From Neocallimastix lanati (nom. inval.) (Eukaryota; Neocallimastigomycota; Neocallimastigomycetes; Neocallimastigales; Neocallimastigaceae): a stretch of 61,126 bases of DNA. The stretch is from NCBI GenBank assembly GCA_016946835.1, contig JACVTC010000052.1:1047501-1108626 (forward strand), in the 5' to 3' direction. The position numbers and the translations under genes were made by a program. Positions 1 to 12,178 of this stretch are shown piece by piece (within the stretch, counting starts at the first letter, position 1; every line of letters starts with the position of its first letter). The notes under the pieces are model-generated. The model saw nothing but the letters and a program-made list of their open reading frames with translations. It was not told the DNA's origin and did not search any database.

Positions 1-259
1 TTTTTTTCAAATTATAAAAATAATATATAAAATAATATATATATTTATTATTAATGATATTAATTATAAATATTAATCAAAAATAAATATTAATTAATTA
101 ATTATTTTCTAAATTATTTATGATAATTTAAGAAATTTTTTAATTATATATCATCATCATTATTATTATTTCTTTTATTACTATTTTTTTTTTTTTTTAA
201 TTTGATTGATATTTTATTATATTATTATTTTTATTATACTAATTCAAAAGGAGTTTTAC

Positions 260-2477
260 CTTTTTAATACCAACACGAATACTATTGTAAACGAAAATGT
301 GAAAATTCGTATAAACCATAACATATATAATATGACAAACTTTATATAGGATCATATTATCAATTAACAATCTACTAATTCTACGACCTATTTCAATATT
401 ATCATTGAATAGTCTATAAATTCTACGACCTATTTCAATATTACCAATTAAAATTGACGTCTATTAAATAAAATAAAATAAAATAAAATAAAAAAATTAT
501 TTAGTAAGTTATTATTACTATAATTTAGTTTTTATATTTTAATTAATTAATTAATATAATTATAATTATTATTATTAATTCATGATAATTTAATTTAAAT
601 TATAATAAAATATTTGTAATAATTAAGATATTTTACTGTTTTTTATTTCCCTATTAAGTTTTATTAAATTAATAAATACCATATACTTTTAAAACTTGTT
701 AATCATTAATTAAATACTTACTATCATCACAAAAGTGTAGAGTTTGATAAATTTATTACCACCAAGGTCCTTTACTTTTTTATTCTTATTAATACATGGA
801 TCTGATATATTTCTTAAATATAATTAAATTAAGATTAATAATTATAAATATATAATAAGTATAAAAATAAATAAATATTAAAAATAATGATTTATTAAAA
901 AACCAACTTTTTTTTTTAATTGCAAAATAAAATAAAATAAAATAAATAAAAATAAATAGTAGAATATGAATATAAAGTACAGATTGAATAAAATAAAATA
1001 AAATAAATAGTAGAATATGAATATAAAGTACAGATTGAATAAAATAAAATAAAATAAATAGTAGAATATGAATATAAAGTACAGATTGAATAAAATAAAA
1101 TAAAATAAAAAGTAGAATATTAAATATGAAGTACAGATTGAATAAAATAAAATAAAATAAATAGTAGAATATGAATATAAAGTACAGATTGAATAAAATA
1201 AAATAAAATAAAAAGTAGAATATTAAATATGAAGTACAGATTGAATAAAATAAAATAAAATAAAATAAAATAAAATAAAATAAAATAAAATAAATAGTGA
1301 AGTAATATAAAAGAGTAAAGTATTAATAAAAATAAAATAAAATAAAATAAAATAAAATAAAATAAAATAAAATAAAATACAAGATTTACAATTCTTCAAT
1401 ATTAAGATTAGTGTTAATATTTCTATCTTCCCAGCAATTACCACTAAGATCCCTATTAATATATGAATAAATATAAAATAATATATATATATTTCTATTA
1501 AACAATTTTATCTTTATAAATAAATAAATAAATATATATCTAAATACTATAATATTATAATAATATTATATATATTTTTTTTATTTTTATTTTTACACTT
1601 TTTGTAATTTTTTTAACTTTGAAAGATTATTTGGAAATTCACCAACAATTAAATTATTTGACATTTCTCTATTTAAAAAAATAATTATTCATATATAAAA
1701 ATAATTTATTCAACAATTATTAAAAATAAAAGAAAAAAGTAATAAAATTTTATAAGAATAATTATCAATAACAGTTATCAATAATATATAAATAAAAAAA
1801 AATATTAATTAGTGTATTACTCTTCTGGAATTTATATATTTATATTATTTTATAATTTATAGAAATAAAGATAAATAAATTAATTACAAAGTAGTTAAAT
1901 ATGGTAATTTTGCAAATTGAGAAATAATTTTCTTCATATCTTGATAGGAAAGATTTTCATAATTATTAAATTTACTATAATAAATGTTATAAGTTATATT
2001 TATAATTTATTTAATAATTAATATAATAGATAATATAAAATAAAAATAAAAATAAAAATAAAAATTTTAAAAGAACAATGAATGAAATAATATATAAAAA
2101 AAAAAAAAAATAAATATATTAAATATATTTTAGTAAAAAGTAAAATAATAATAATATTAATAATTACAATATTAATTATAAATATTAATTTTAACTACAC
2201 TTATTAATTCTAATTATTAATATCAATAATTAATATCAATGATTAATATTTACATTTCAGTAACTACAGCTTGATTATTAAAGGTTTGACAGGTAATTTG
2301 AGGAAAATCACAACAATTAATTATATTTAGGTCTTTATAAGTTTTTTGAAGATCATGTCCAACCGTATTTATGACTTCTTCTATTACTTTACATTCTTTT
2401 GGAATTGTAATTGCTGTAATAGTTTCGAATAAGCTAAAAATTAAAATGAAAACAATTGAAAAATTACTATATTTCAT
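260..2477 (-). CDS. LRR multi-membrane-segment protein, paralogue A (3' end outside window)
   Basis: Six exons of an eight-exon gene, reconstructed by comparison with the four paralogues: 2254-2477, 1888-1974, 1597-1668, 1390-1452, 722-812 and 260-460. The introns are GT..AG, phase 2 for the first four and phase 0 for the fifth. The ATG at 2477 is preferred over an upstream in-frame GTG. Exon 1 codes a signal peptide and a cysteine cap (CC..ITC). Exons 2-4 code LRRs, including the plant-type LxGxFP pattern. Exons 5-6 begin the hydrophobic C-terminal half. Exons 7-8 would lie left of the window; bases 1-259 read as intron 6. Exon 6 carries an in-frame 42-bp tandem duplication. The role is unknown; a surface receptor or adhesion role is only inferred from signal peptide plus LRR plus membrane segments. 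Confidence 0.82.
378..461 (-). repeat. 42-bp in-frame tandem duplication in exon 6 of paralogue A
   Basis: The string around ATTCTACGACC recurs exactly 42 bases on (378 and 420), adding 14 residues (NIEIGRR motif twice). Exon 6 is 201 nt here and 159 nt in paralogue C, and the difference is exactly 42. Confidence 0.85.
924..1379 (+). repeat. Interrupted (TAAAA)n array in intron 4 of paralogue A
   Basis: Pentamer runs alternate with a spacer of about 30 bp that reads, on the gene strand, TTCAATCTGTACTTYATATT followed by a CTACTATTTA tail. A second spacer type (ATACTTTACTCTTTTATATT core) occurs near 1297-1335. On the coding strand the array is T-rich. Confidence 0.9.
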
Positions 2478-2499
2478 TTTCACTTTATTATTTTATTTT

Positions 2500-2967
2500 A
2501 ATCAATAAAATTTTTTGATTTGCTTTTATTCTAGTAGGGATTATTTAAACTTTTTTTGTTACTTTTAAAGAGGTATTTTAGATTTAAATTTTAATTATTT
2601 TTTTTTTTACTTTAAATTTTATATTTCTAAACACTATTTATTTATTATTTTATTTTTAATTTTATTTATTTTTTATTTTATTTATTTTTTATTTTATTTA
2701 TTTTTTATTTTATTTATTTTTTATTTTATTTATTGTTTATTTTATTTATTTATTTTTTTTTTTATTTTTTTTTATTTTTTTTTTTTTATTTTATTTTTTT
2801 TTCTCTATTTTTTCCTCTTTTGTTCTATAATAGAATTATCGTTTTTTTTTTATTTTATTTTTTTAAGAAAAAAATTGCTTTTAAGAAAAAAATTGCCTTT
2901 AAGAAAAAAAATTTTTAACTTTCGTTTCTTTCATTTATATATATATTTTTTGTTATTATTCTTATTT
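2500..2967 (-). other. 5' flank of paralogue A, T-rich, no gene
   Basis: The proximal 5' flank and leader resemble those of paralogues B-E, with TAATAGGA-like and poly-T/TTTTTTATT tracts. It contains TTTTATTTATT repeats (2640-2760). No credible coding sequence is visible. It is cut at 2968 by a MULE insertion. Confidence 0.6.
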
Positions 2968-3118
2968 GAATGTGTTGCATTTCGCTAATTTTTCAATGCC
3001 CCTTTTATTTTTAATGGCTTGTAAAATTTATTAATAACGCCATAAAAAATTTTAATACAATTATATGTAAAAAAAATAAATGTATAAATAAAAATAAATA
3101 AAGATTGTAATAATATTA

Positions 3119-3942
3119 TAAGTATATAAAATAAAATAAAATGAAATAAAAAAAAAATAGTTGAAATATAGATATAAAGTACATATTGAATAAAATAAAA
3201 TAAAATAAAATAAAATAAATAGTAAAGTAATATAAAAGAGTAAAGTATTAATAAAAATAAAATAAAATAAAATAAAATAAAATAAAATAAAATAAATAGT
3301 GAAGTAATATAAAAGAGTAAAGTATTAATAAAAATAAAATAAAATAAAATAAAATAAATAGTGAAGTAATATAAAAGAGTAAAGTATTAATAAAAATAAA
3401 ATAAAATAAAATAAAATAAAATAAAATAAAATAAAATAAAATAAAATAAAATAAAATAAAATAAAATAAATAGTGAAGTAATATAAAAGAGTAAAGTATT
3501 AATAAAAATAAAATAAAATAAAATAAAATAAAATAAAATAAAATAAATAGTGAAGTAATATAAAAGAGTAAAGTATTAATAAAAATAAAATAAAATAAAA
3601 TAAAATAAAATAAAATAAAATAAAATAAAATAAAATAAAATAAAATAAAATAAAATAAAATAAAATAAAATAAAATAAAATAAAATAAAATAAAATAAAT
3701 AAAATAAAATAAAATAAAATAAAATAAAATAAAATAAAATAAAATAAATAAAATAAAATAAATAGTAGAAACATAAATATAAGTACAGATTGAATAAAAT
3801 AAAATAAAATAAAATAAAATAAAATAAAATAAAATAAAATAAAATAAAATAAAATAAAATAAAATAAAATAAAATAAATAGAAGAAATATTGAATGTAAA
3901 AATAAAAAAGTACAAGTATAAAAAATAAAATAAAATAAAATA
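3119..3942 (+). repeat. Interrupted (TAAAA)n array inside the MULE element
   Basis: A long pentamer array with several copies of the second spacer (GTGAAGTAATATAAAAGAG core, about 42 bp) and one copy of the CAGATTGAATAAAAT spacer. It lies between the left terminal repeat and the transposase relic. Continuous FYFIL-type frames across it are repeat translation, not a gene. Confidence 0.9.
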
Positions 3943-4298
3943 ATATCTATTATTATTTTTTATTAAAGAATATTAAAGATCAATATTTTTGAAATGAAAA
4001 TTTTTTAAATTTTTATTATATTCAATTAATGAAATAATTTAATATATAAAATAATTTTATTAGTTGTTAATAATCTCATTAAATATAAATAATTTTTTTA
4101 TTTTCTAACATATATAATTAAATAAAACATTTTATTTTAAAAATAAATTGTTTTTTATATTTTTTAATAAAAAATAATAATAAATATTTATTTTATTTTA
4201 TATACTTGTACTTTTATGTTATTACATTCAATATTTATTTTATTTTATTTTTATATACTTGTACTTATATTATTACATTCTTTATTTATTTATTTATT

Positions 4299-4337
<39 letters not shown>

Positions 4338-4437
4338 AATAATTGAAAAACTAATCTTTCAAAAATAACATTAAGAATAATAATGAATAATAAATATAAT
4401 AATTTTAATTATTTAATTAAAAAATATTTATAAAAAT

Positions 4438-5534
4438 ATGGAAATGGAAGAAAATCTAATTATTGATGTATATGAGTCTAATAAAGGAAAAGAGTAAATT
4501 ATTATTAATAAAAAATATAAATTTAATTTTTCATATATAAGAAAAGATATATAAAAATTAAATAAATGTAAATCTTTTATTATTTTAAATGATAAGAAAG
4601 AAATCTTAAAATATGATAGTTCACATAATCGTCCTGAAAAAGAATACGATGTATCTCTATCTATAATGAAACATAAAATTAAAGATGGAATTGAAAAAAG
4701 TTCAATTCCTCTTGATATAAAAATAAAACCCCTTTATAATAAAATTTAATAATTTTTCAATCCCCTTTTCAAGCAAAATTATTTAGGGAATATGATGATG
4801 ATATATTTGTTGACGATACATTTTTTATTGCCCCTAAATTTAGTTATCAAATATTTATTACAAGAACTTATGCTAAAGAATTAGATAGTTTTTACACTAC
4901 TTCTTTTGTATTATTAAAAAATAAAGAACAAGAAGCGTATAAAATATTATTTGAAAAATTAAAAAAAAAAAATGCTAATACATGTAAATAATAATATTAT
5001 AATTGAACCAAAAAATTTGCATTGTGATTTTGAAAGGGGCATATCTAAAGTAGCAAAAACAATATTTCCTAATACAAATATTAAATATTGCATTTGGCAT
5101 TATAAAAAATTACTAGATCAAAAAAAAAATAAATTATGCTATAATGAAGTAAAAAATGATAATGATATATTTATTCATTATAAAGCTATTTCAAATCTAC
5201 CATTTATAAATCCTGAATACATATTTGACGTTTATGTTATAATTAAAATTAAATCCATTAAAAATAATTTTTGTCAATTTTTAAAATTTTTAGAATATTT
5301 TTATAAAACATATTTAATTGATTATGATATGAAAATTTGGAATTAATATAATAATATGGAACATATAACAACCAATGCCTCAGAATCACTCAATAATTTA
5401 AATAATTTATTTCCAACAAAACCATCTTTTTATAAATTAATAGATAAATTAAATGAACTTGAACATTTATCATATTGTGATTATAAAAGAAAAATAAGAG
5501 GAATTTGGAAAATAAAGCTTATTAAATTTAAATA
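4438..5534 (+). pseudogene. FLYWCH-MULE transposase pseudogene
   Basis: Closely similar along its length to the minus-strand transposase at 43547-44809. It starts MEMEEN, then an in-frame TAA interrupts the N-terminal zinc finger. A deletion joins the segment around PLYNKI directly to the FFNPLF region. Further frameshifts follow, and a TAA splits the C-terminal part. The longest surviving open piece (4972-5346) spans the second catalytic-Asp region (HCDFERGISK). It cannot make a full-length enzyme. It does retain the Trp codon (GIWK) that is a stop in the other copy, so it informs where that protein originally ended. Confidence 0.85.
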
Positions 5535-5964
5535 GTTTAAATAAATATTCAAATATGTCTGTATAATTAATAATTTTATCATTATAATTACTATATTTTT
5601 TTTAATAACATTTAAATAAAAGAATTATTATTAATAACATTAATATTTTTAATAATATTTATATTTTTATATAATTTTTTTATTAATAGTATTTAAATAA
5701 AAAAATAATAATTAATAACATTTATATTTTTATATAATTCTTATTAATAACATTTAAATAAAAAAATTAAAATCATAAAATCTAACCATTAAATACTTTA
5801 TTTAATTATTCACTTAATAATTAATTTAAAAATTGAAGTGACAAAATAATAAAATAAAATAATATTATGTAGAATAATATAGATATAGCCACATAACGTG
5901 AAAATTGGCGAAATGCAACCTCCATTTAATTATTATTTTATTATTTTCGATAATAAGTTTTTTT

Positions 5965-6110
5965 TATTTAAATTAATATTAATACTTGAATTTCATTGGA
6001 TAAAATAAGTTAAAAAGAAAATTCTTATAATATAAATATTTTAATTAATTTTTTGTGACAGACATAAAAATGAAAATAGAAACTTTAATTATTAAAAAAA
6101 TATTTTGATT
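5965..6110 (-). other. Conserved 5'-flank block of the LRR gene unit
   Basis: Contains CTTGAATTTCATTGGATAAA followed by GTGACAGACATAAAAATGAA. The same pair recurs upstream of paralogues B and E and, inverted together with the gene, upstream of C. It is either duplicated promoter-region DNA or passenger sequence; no motif decides between them. Confidence 0.7.
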
Positions 6111-7459
6111 TTAATTACACACACAAAAAAAAAATAAATTAAAAAATCATTAATTAATCATATGATTAACTCTCATTGATTTATGAGTGTGATTTAATAT
6201 AACGTGATATAAAATAGATTTATGTAATATCATAAATTCTATACAAACACATGAAATTGGTTTAATCATATATTTTATAACATAAATTTTTGTCAGAAAT
6301 AAAAAAAAAACTATTGAAATAATTATATTAATTCTTTATGTTATAAATTAAATATATAGCTAATAATCTACTATAAATAAATATTAAAAAACTAATTTGT
6401 ATAAATAATTATATTTTCGTAATTGATATTTTTTTTTAACTTTTTATCTTCTTCAAGTATATAATCAAAACATACTAATTCATCCCGTTAATATTTTTCG
6501 TGTCTTTTTGGCTTTAAAAATTTTATATATAAATAATTAATAAATTTATTATATTTTATTTTATTTTATTTACTTCAATTTATTATATTTTTATATATTT
6601 TAATTACTTCAATTTATTATATTTTTATATATTTTTATATATTTTTATTATGTTACAGTTATTATAAATATTTTATTATTTATATTATAATTTTTATAAT
6701 ATTATGATGAATAATTAATTTTATTTTAAAATAATTTATAATAAAAGATTATTATATAAATAATATTTTTTATTTATATGTATTTTTTGGATTTTTCAAC
6801 ATTTATTTTTCTCATATTAATAAATAAAGGTTGTTTAATAATAGTAATACGATATTATAAACATTAATATTTTAAATAAATAAATAAATTTATAATATAT
6901 AAACTAATAAAATATATTTGCATTCGACAAAATTTTAATAAATAAATAAATAATAAAATAAATAAACAATAAAATAAATAAACAATAAAATAAATAAATA
7001 ATAAATTTATTATAATATTTAAGAAAATAAAAAAAAATTATAATAAATATATAATAATAATTCAATAGATATTTTTTATTTTATTATATTTTTATTTATT
7101 TAATAAAATAAAATAATTAATAATTTTAGAATTATTTTTCTTTTCATAGATTATTGAATCAATAAATAAAAAATAATAATAATAATAAAAATAAAATTTA
7201 ATATTAATAATAAATATTAATTATTTAGTAAATAAAAAATAAAAGTTTTTAAATATTTAAATATTAAAAAAAATTTTTAAAAAGGATTTTTAAATAACTA
7301 TATATTAAAATAACTTTTTTTTTATACTAAATTATTTATAACTATTTCTTTTATTAATAATATTTATAAAATATTAAATTATTTTTATTAAAGCTTAAGA
7401 TTTTATAAAATACTGCGTAAGGATTTAAAAGGTGTAAAAATGATCAATTTATTATTTAA

Positions 7460-7516
<57 letters not shown>

Positions 7517-7900
7517 TTTTAATAATTATATCTTAAATTATTATCTTTATTATACATTTATATATATTTTAAATTATTAATATTAATTTTCTATATATAT
7601 ATATAGATTTATTATTATATATATACTTTGAAAAATTAAAAAGCTTTTAAAACGTCTGATAAAATATTTTATTTTTTTAAAGCTTTAATTCTAATGTATA
7701 ATAATTATTATTATTATTTTTATAATTTATTATAAAAATATTTATTTTTTTTTTAATAAAAAAATTAAATATTATATTTATTTATTTATTTATTATAATT
7801 TTATTTATTTATTTTTATTTATTTAGTTATTTATTTAAAATATATATATTATTTATTTGTTTTATTATTAATTTATTTATTTATTTATTATATATTTTTA
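6111..7900. other. AT-rich gene-free stretch related to the 21.1-22.7 kb region in inverted orientation
   Basis: No gene seen. Several strings (ATTAACTCTCATTGATTTAT, a GCGTAAGGATTTAAAAGGTG-like string, AAAGCTTTTAAAACG) reappear reverse-complemented at 21.6-22.7 kb. A long poly-T run occupies about 7463-7514. Confidence 0.6.
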
Positions 7901-7915
7901 AAAAAAATTTGAGAA

Positions 7916-10098
7916 ATGGAACTTTTCGAAATGTTTACAAAACTAGAATCTTCATATTCTATATTGAAATACCTTAAGGGTGAATATGGAGAAGACGATA
8001 TTGATATCTTTTATTGGGATAAGAAGATTGATGAATTGAAGACCAAAAGCATAAAGGACATTCCAAAAATATTAATTAAATAGAAAATGAAAAAATAGAA
8101 AATTTCTTTAATTGACAAAGAAAAATTAAAATATATATACAATACTTTTTCTTCTGGATTTAAAAATATATTTGAATTTAAAGAAAATGAAACTTTAACT
8201 GAACTTTGTGATAGATTAAGATATAATATATACATGAAGTCATATGCAGGAGAATGGAATAATAAGGAAGAAACTAAGAAACTACTTGTCCGAACATAAT
8301 ATAAATGATAATAATAATTATTGTGATGATTGAAAAATTGCAAAGATGAAAAAAAATTCTCATAATGAAAAACCTCCTAAAGCCTCATTTGTCCTTGAAG
8401 TCATACATTCTGATATAATTGGACCTATAAATAAGTTTTTATATTTGAAAGATATTTATCTTAACTTTTATAGATAAATTTAGTAGAAAAAGTTGGTCAT
8501 TTTTATTGAAAAGTAAATTTGAAGCCACTGATACAATTATTGAAGTATTTAAATATTTTTTAAAAAAAATAACAATAATAATAAATTTAAAATATTTAAA
8601 ACTAATCAATGACGTGAATTTGACAACAATAAAATTAAGAATTTATTAAAGAAAATGGTATTTCACAGGTTTTTTACAATCCTGAAAATAATGGTCTTGT
8701 AAAGAGATTTAATCAAACTTTAATCTCCCACACAATAACCATTTTATATAGGAGTGGACTAAGCGATAATTTTTAAGATTTTGCCATAACATATGTTAAA
8801 TTAAATCTATAATAAAGTAGCTCTGATCAAAACAAAACCCAAATATTCACCAAACACCCATAAAAGAATATTTCTTGGATTCAGTGAAAAATCAAACTGC
8901 TAAATAGTAATGGATTTCAAATTACATAAAAATTCATAAAGTCATAGAAATTTATTGTTTAGAAAATATGCCATCAAATTTAAAATTAACTAATAGAAAT
9001 AAAAATGAATTTGGAAATCCAAATTTCTTTCAATTTTATTTTAATTTTACCAACAATATTAGTATCAATACAGGAAATTCTGACACGGAATATAATTCAG
9101 AAAATAATCAAAATAATAAAAAAATGAAGAAACTTTTTATAAAATTCCTGATGATAGTAGTTATTACTCATCGGCTGTTTCTTCTACAGATATTATCAAT
9201 GGCAACGAAAATAATAATGAATCTAATAGAATTCTTAATAAGAAAGATGAAATTGAAAGTTCTAACAAAATTAGCAATCTAGATATCAAGAAAAATGATA
9301 ATAAAGATATTACTGAAAATTCTGAAAATTTAAAAAATAATAAAATTTTTCATCATAAAAATTTTTTAAATAATAAAAATGAAAGTTGATTATGTAACAA
9401 AAATGACAATTTATCTAATGATAAAAATCTAATATAATAACATTCAATTAATTGATTCAAATAACAATACAAATATTATTATTATAATTACCATATAACA
9501 ATAATGGATATATTATCAAATAATAATAATAACATATATAATAATGAAAATAATATCAATTCCAACCATAATAGTCAAAATAAAAACTTTAAAGGCTTAG
9601 AAATTATTACTTCAAATTTAAACAAAAAAGTACACTTTTAATTCTAATTAAAAAATATTATAAATTTAAAAATTAAAAAATAATAATAATGCACCTTATC
9701 AATCACAAAAATTTAATTATTGGTTCTACAGGATAAATTTACATAAACCTCATAATAATAAATTTAAATTTCAAATAAAAATATTTTAAATAATAATAAT
9801 TTTAAAAAATATTAACGACCCTTTTTTAAATAATAAAAATAAAAATAATTTTATTAACCATGAGTTCAAATCTATTTCTCTTAAAAGACCAAATTATCCA
9901 GTTAACTATAAAAAAATTTAGAAAATACAGAAGAACAAATTTAACAGTAAAATTATTTTAACAATTCAAAACATGGTTGCTATAAATTATGTCCAAGCAA
10001 TTAATTGCAAAAATCATTAATTATTGGAGAAAGCTATGGATGATGAACTTTGTAACCTATATGACAACAGGATTATGACCTTTGTAAAATGTTAATAG
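7916..10098 (+). pseudogene. Copia retrotransposon relic: gag fragment, integrase, start of RT
   Basis: Reads from a Gag-like segment (MELFEMFTKLESSY) to about 8300. It then passes directly to the end of the GAG-pre-integrase zinc region and the integrase start (VIHSDIIGP). A frame-shifted integrase core follows (NPENNGLVKRFNQ), then an Asn-rich spacer, and it ends near DDELCNLYDNRIMTF at the beginning of the reverse transcriptase. Protease, most of RT and RNase H are absent, and stops and shifts are frequent. The same family is seen at 58985-60660. No LTR was recognised on either side. Confidence 0.8.
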
Positions 10099-10280
10099 TA
10101 TTATTATAAAATTTTATTCTTTAGCTGAATTTTAATAAAATATTAAAATTAAAATATATAAATATTAATTTATTATTTAAATTTTTTAAATAATAAATTT
10201 ATATAAATTAATAAACAATCTTTTATTCAAAATAATAAAAGATTTAATGGTTATGTAAGTATATCATTTTTAATATAAAG

Positions 10281-10370
10281 CCATGTTCCTAAAAGCAACA
10301 CTCAGGGATAATATCCGCCTGTGTGAAAGTAAACATCAGTGCTTCGTTAATATACCCATGCCTTGAGTGA
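10281..10370. other. GC-richer island able to fold; possible small RNA or SINE remnant
   Basis: About 90 bases of mixed composition in an A/T desert. CACTCAGGG (10299-10307) can pair with CCTTGAGTG (10361-10369) over nine positions, one of them G-U, and GGATAATATCC inside makes a small hairpin. It does not match tRNA, 5S, U6 or hammerhead core motifs that I can recognise. Identity unknown. Confidence 0.35.
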
Positions 10371-10561
10371 ATAAAAATATATATATATATATATATATAT
10401 AATAAATTTATATTAATTAATAAACAATCTTATATATATATAAAATAAGAAATAAGAAATAATATTTATTCAGATGTTTAAAATTAAAATAAAATATAAA
10501 ACAAAATTTATTTTAATAGATTAATATTATTTTTTATAAATAATAAAACATAAAAAATTTG

Positions 10562-11496
10562 ATTTATTAATAAAATAAATAAAATAAAATAAATAGTAGA
10601 ATATAAATATTATTAAAGTACAGATAGAATAAAATAAAATAAAATAAAATAAAATAAAATAAATAGTAGAATATGAATGTAAAATACAGATTGAATAAAA
10701 TAAAATAAAATAAAATAAAATAAAATAAAATAAAATAAAATAAATAGTTGAAATATAAATATAAAGTACAGATTGAATAAAATAAAATAAAATAAAATAA
10801 AATAAAATAAAATAAAATAAATAGTAGAATATTAAAAATAAAGTACAGATTGAATAAAATAAAATAAAATAAAATAAAATAAAATAAAATAAAATAAAAT
10901 AAAATAAAATAAAATAAAATAAATAGTTGAAATATAAATATAAAGTACAGATTGAATAAAATAAAATAAAATAAAATAAAATAAAATAAAATAAAATAAA
11001 TAGTTGAAATATAAATATAAAGTACAGATTGAATAAAATAAAATAAAATAAAATAAAATAAAATAAAATAAAATAAATAGTTGAAATATAAATATAAAGT
11101 ACAGATTGAATAAAATAAAATAAAATAAAATAAAATAAAATAAAATAAAATAAATAGTTGAAATATAAATATAAAGTACAGATTGAATAAAATAAAATAA
11201 AATAAAATAAAATAAAATAAAATAAAATAAAATAAAATAAAATAAATAGTTGAAATATAAATATAAAGTACAGATTGAATAAAATAAAATAAAATAAAAT
11301 AAAATAAAATAAAATAAAATAAAATAAAATAAAATAAAATAAAATAAAATAAAATAAAATAAAATAAAATAAAATAAAATAAATAGTAGAATATTAAAAA
11401 TAAAGTACAGATTGAATAAAATAAAATAAAATAAAATAAAATAAAATAAAATAAAATAAAATAAAATAAAATAAAATAAAATAAAATAAAATAAAA
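10562..11496 (+). repeat. Interrupted (TAAAA)n array downstream of gene B
   Basis: Nearly a kilobase of TAAAA pentamers broken about ten times by the AGTACAGATTGAATAAAAT spacer preceded by TAGTTGAAATATAAATATAA or a close variant. Several periods are almost identical to each other, which suggests recent unequal exchange or slippage. Confidence 0.9.
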
Positions 11497-11529
11497 AAAA
11501 AGAATGTTTTTTTAAAAAATAAATGAAAT

Positions 11530-11833
11530 TTTAAAAACCGTAAAGTATTATTTTATTTTTTATTTTAATCTTTATTTTTATTTTTATTTTCATTTATTAT
11601 TAAATAAATTTTTAATTAAAAATATTTTTATATTATAGTATATTAATATAATATTTTCTTATTTTTGATAAAGCATTAAAAATATATTTATCATAGTGAT
11701 ATTATTATTAGTTATAATAAATTATAGGTTTTGTATTATAACAATATTTATTGATTAAAAATATTTACTTTCTTTAGCATATTCATAAAATAATATTTAT
11801 TTTATTTTGTATAAATATATATAGATTATAAAG
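11530..11833. other. 3'-flank block of the LRR unit, split by the copia insertion
   Basis: Resembles 37488-37800 downstream of paralogue E (AAAACCGTAAA, TTTATTATTAAATAAATTTT, CATATTCATAAAATAATA, TTTATTTTATTTTGTATAAA). The match resumes on the other side of the retrotransposon at 17003 onward. No gene. Confidence 0.65.
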
Positions 11834-12076
11834 TGTTAAAGTTCAACATAATATTTAAACTTTTGTACATTAAAGTATTATAAATATTTATAATATTTGA
11901 TTAAGTAATAATTTGTATGTAAAATATAAAAAGAAAATTTTTTTATGAAATTAATATTTTGAGTCTTTTTAAATATTTTTTTAAATCATATAAATTAATA
12001 AATAATAAATTAAATTTAATTAAATAATAATACATTTTGTTGTGTACACATCATATCTTATATTGACTCCTTAACA
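11834..12076 (+). repeat. 5' LTR of the intact copia element
   Basis: Begins TGTTAAAGTTCAACATA and ends ATTGACTCCTTAACA. The partner LTR lies at 16760-17002 with the same length. It presumably holds the element's promoter; no clear TATA box can be singled out in the AT background. Confidence 0.95.
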
Positions 12077-12091
12077 GATTAAGAGTCTCAT
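12077..12091 (+). promoter_or_regulatory. Primer-binding site, half-tRNA-Lys(CUU) type
   Basis: GATTAAGAGTCTCAT follows the LTR with no gap. Its complement ATGAGACTCTTAATC matches the anticodon arm of eukaryotic tRNA-Lys(CUU). The primer would be an internal tRNA fragment ending near position 40, as known for Drosophila copia with initiator tRNA-Met. Confidence 0.75.
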
Positions 12092-12178
12092 ATATCAAGA
12101 GACCTATTATTAATTTTAATTTTTAAAACATTTTAATGATTTTAATGACTTTATAATATAATTAATTATTTTATATTA

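Larger units (their letters stand above)
2968..5923 (+). mobile_element. Non-autonomous (dead) MULE DNA transposon in the 5' flank of paralogue A
   Basis: The ends form imperfect terminal inverted repeats. The left end reads GTGTTGCATTTCGCTAATTT. The right end, read inward, has GGTTGCATTTCGCCAATTTT. Between them are a pentamer array, a poly-T run near 4303-4334 and a broken MULE transposase. The flanks match contiguous 5'-flank sequence of paralogue B, which supports insertion into the duplicated unit. No clean target-site duplication could be read in the AT-rich flanks. Confidence 0.7.

Noticed and set aside
3499-3915. Open frame of repeating Phe-Tyr-Ile-Leu residues; similar ones at 35340-35993 and 37820-38434
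   Set aside because: They are translations of TTTTA pentamers, which have no stop in some frames; no start context or conservation.
3119-3942. Regularly spaced spacer/repeat pattern reminiscent of CRISPR
   Set aside because: The short pentamer is the repeat and the spacer is the conserved part, the reverse of a CRISPR array, and the genome is eukaryotic.
8968-9282. 104-codon frame as a separate gene
   Set aside because: It begins inside the decayed copia linker (DMPSN-type sequence after integrase) and changes frame relative to it; part of the relic.
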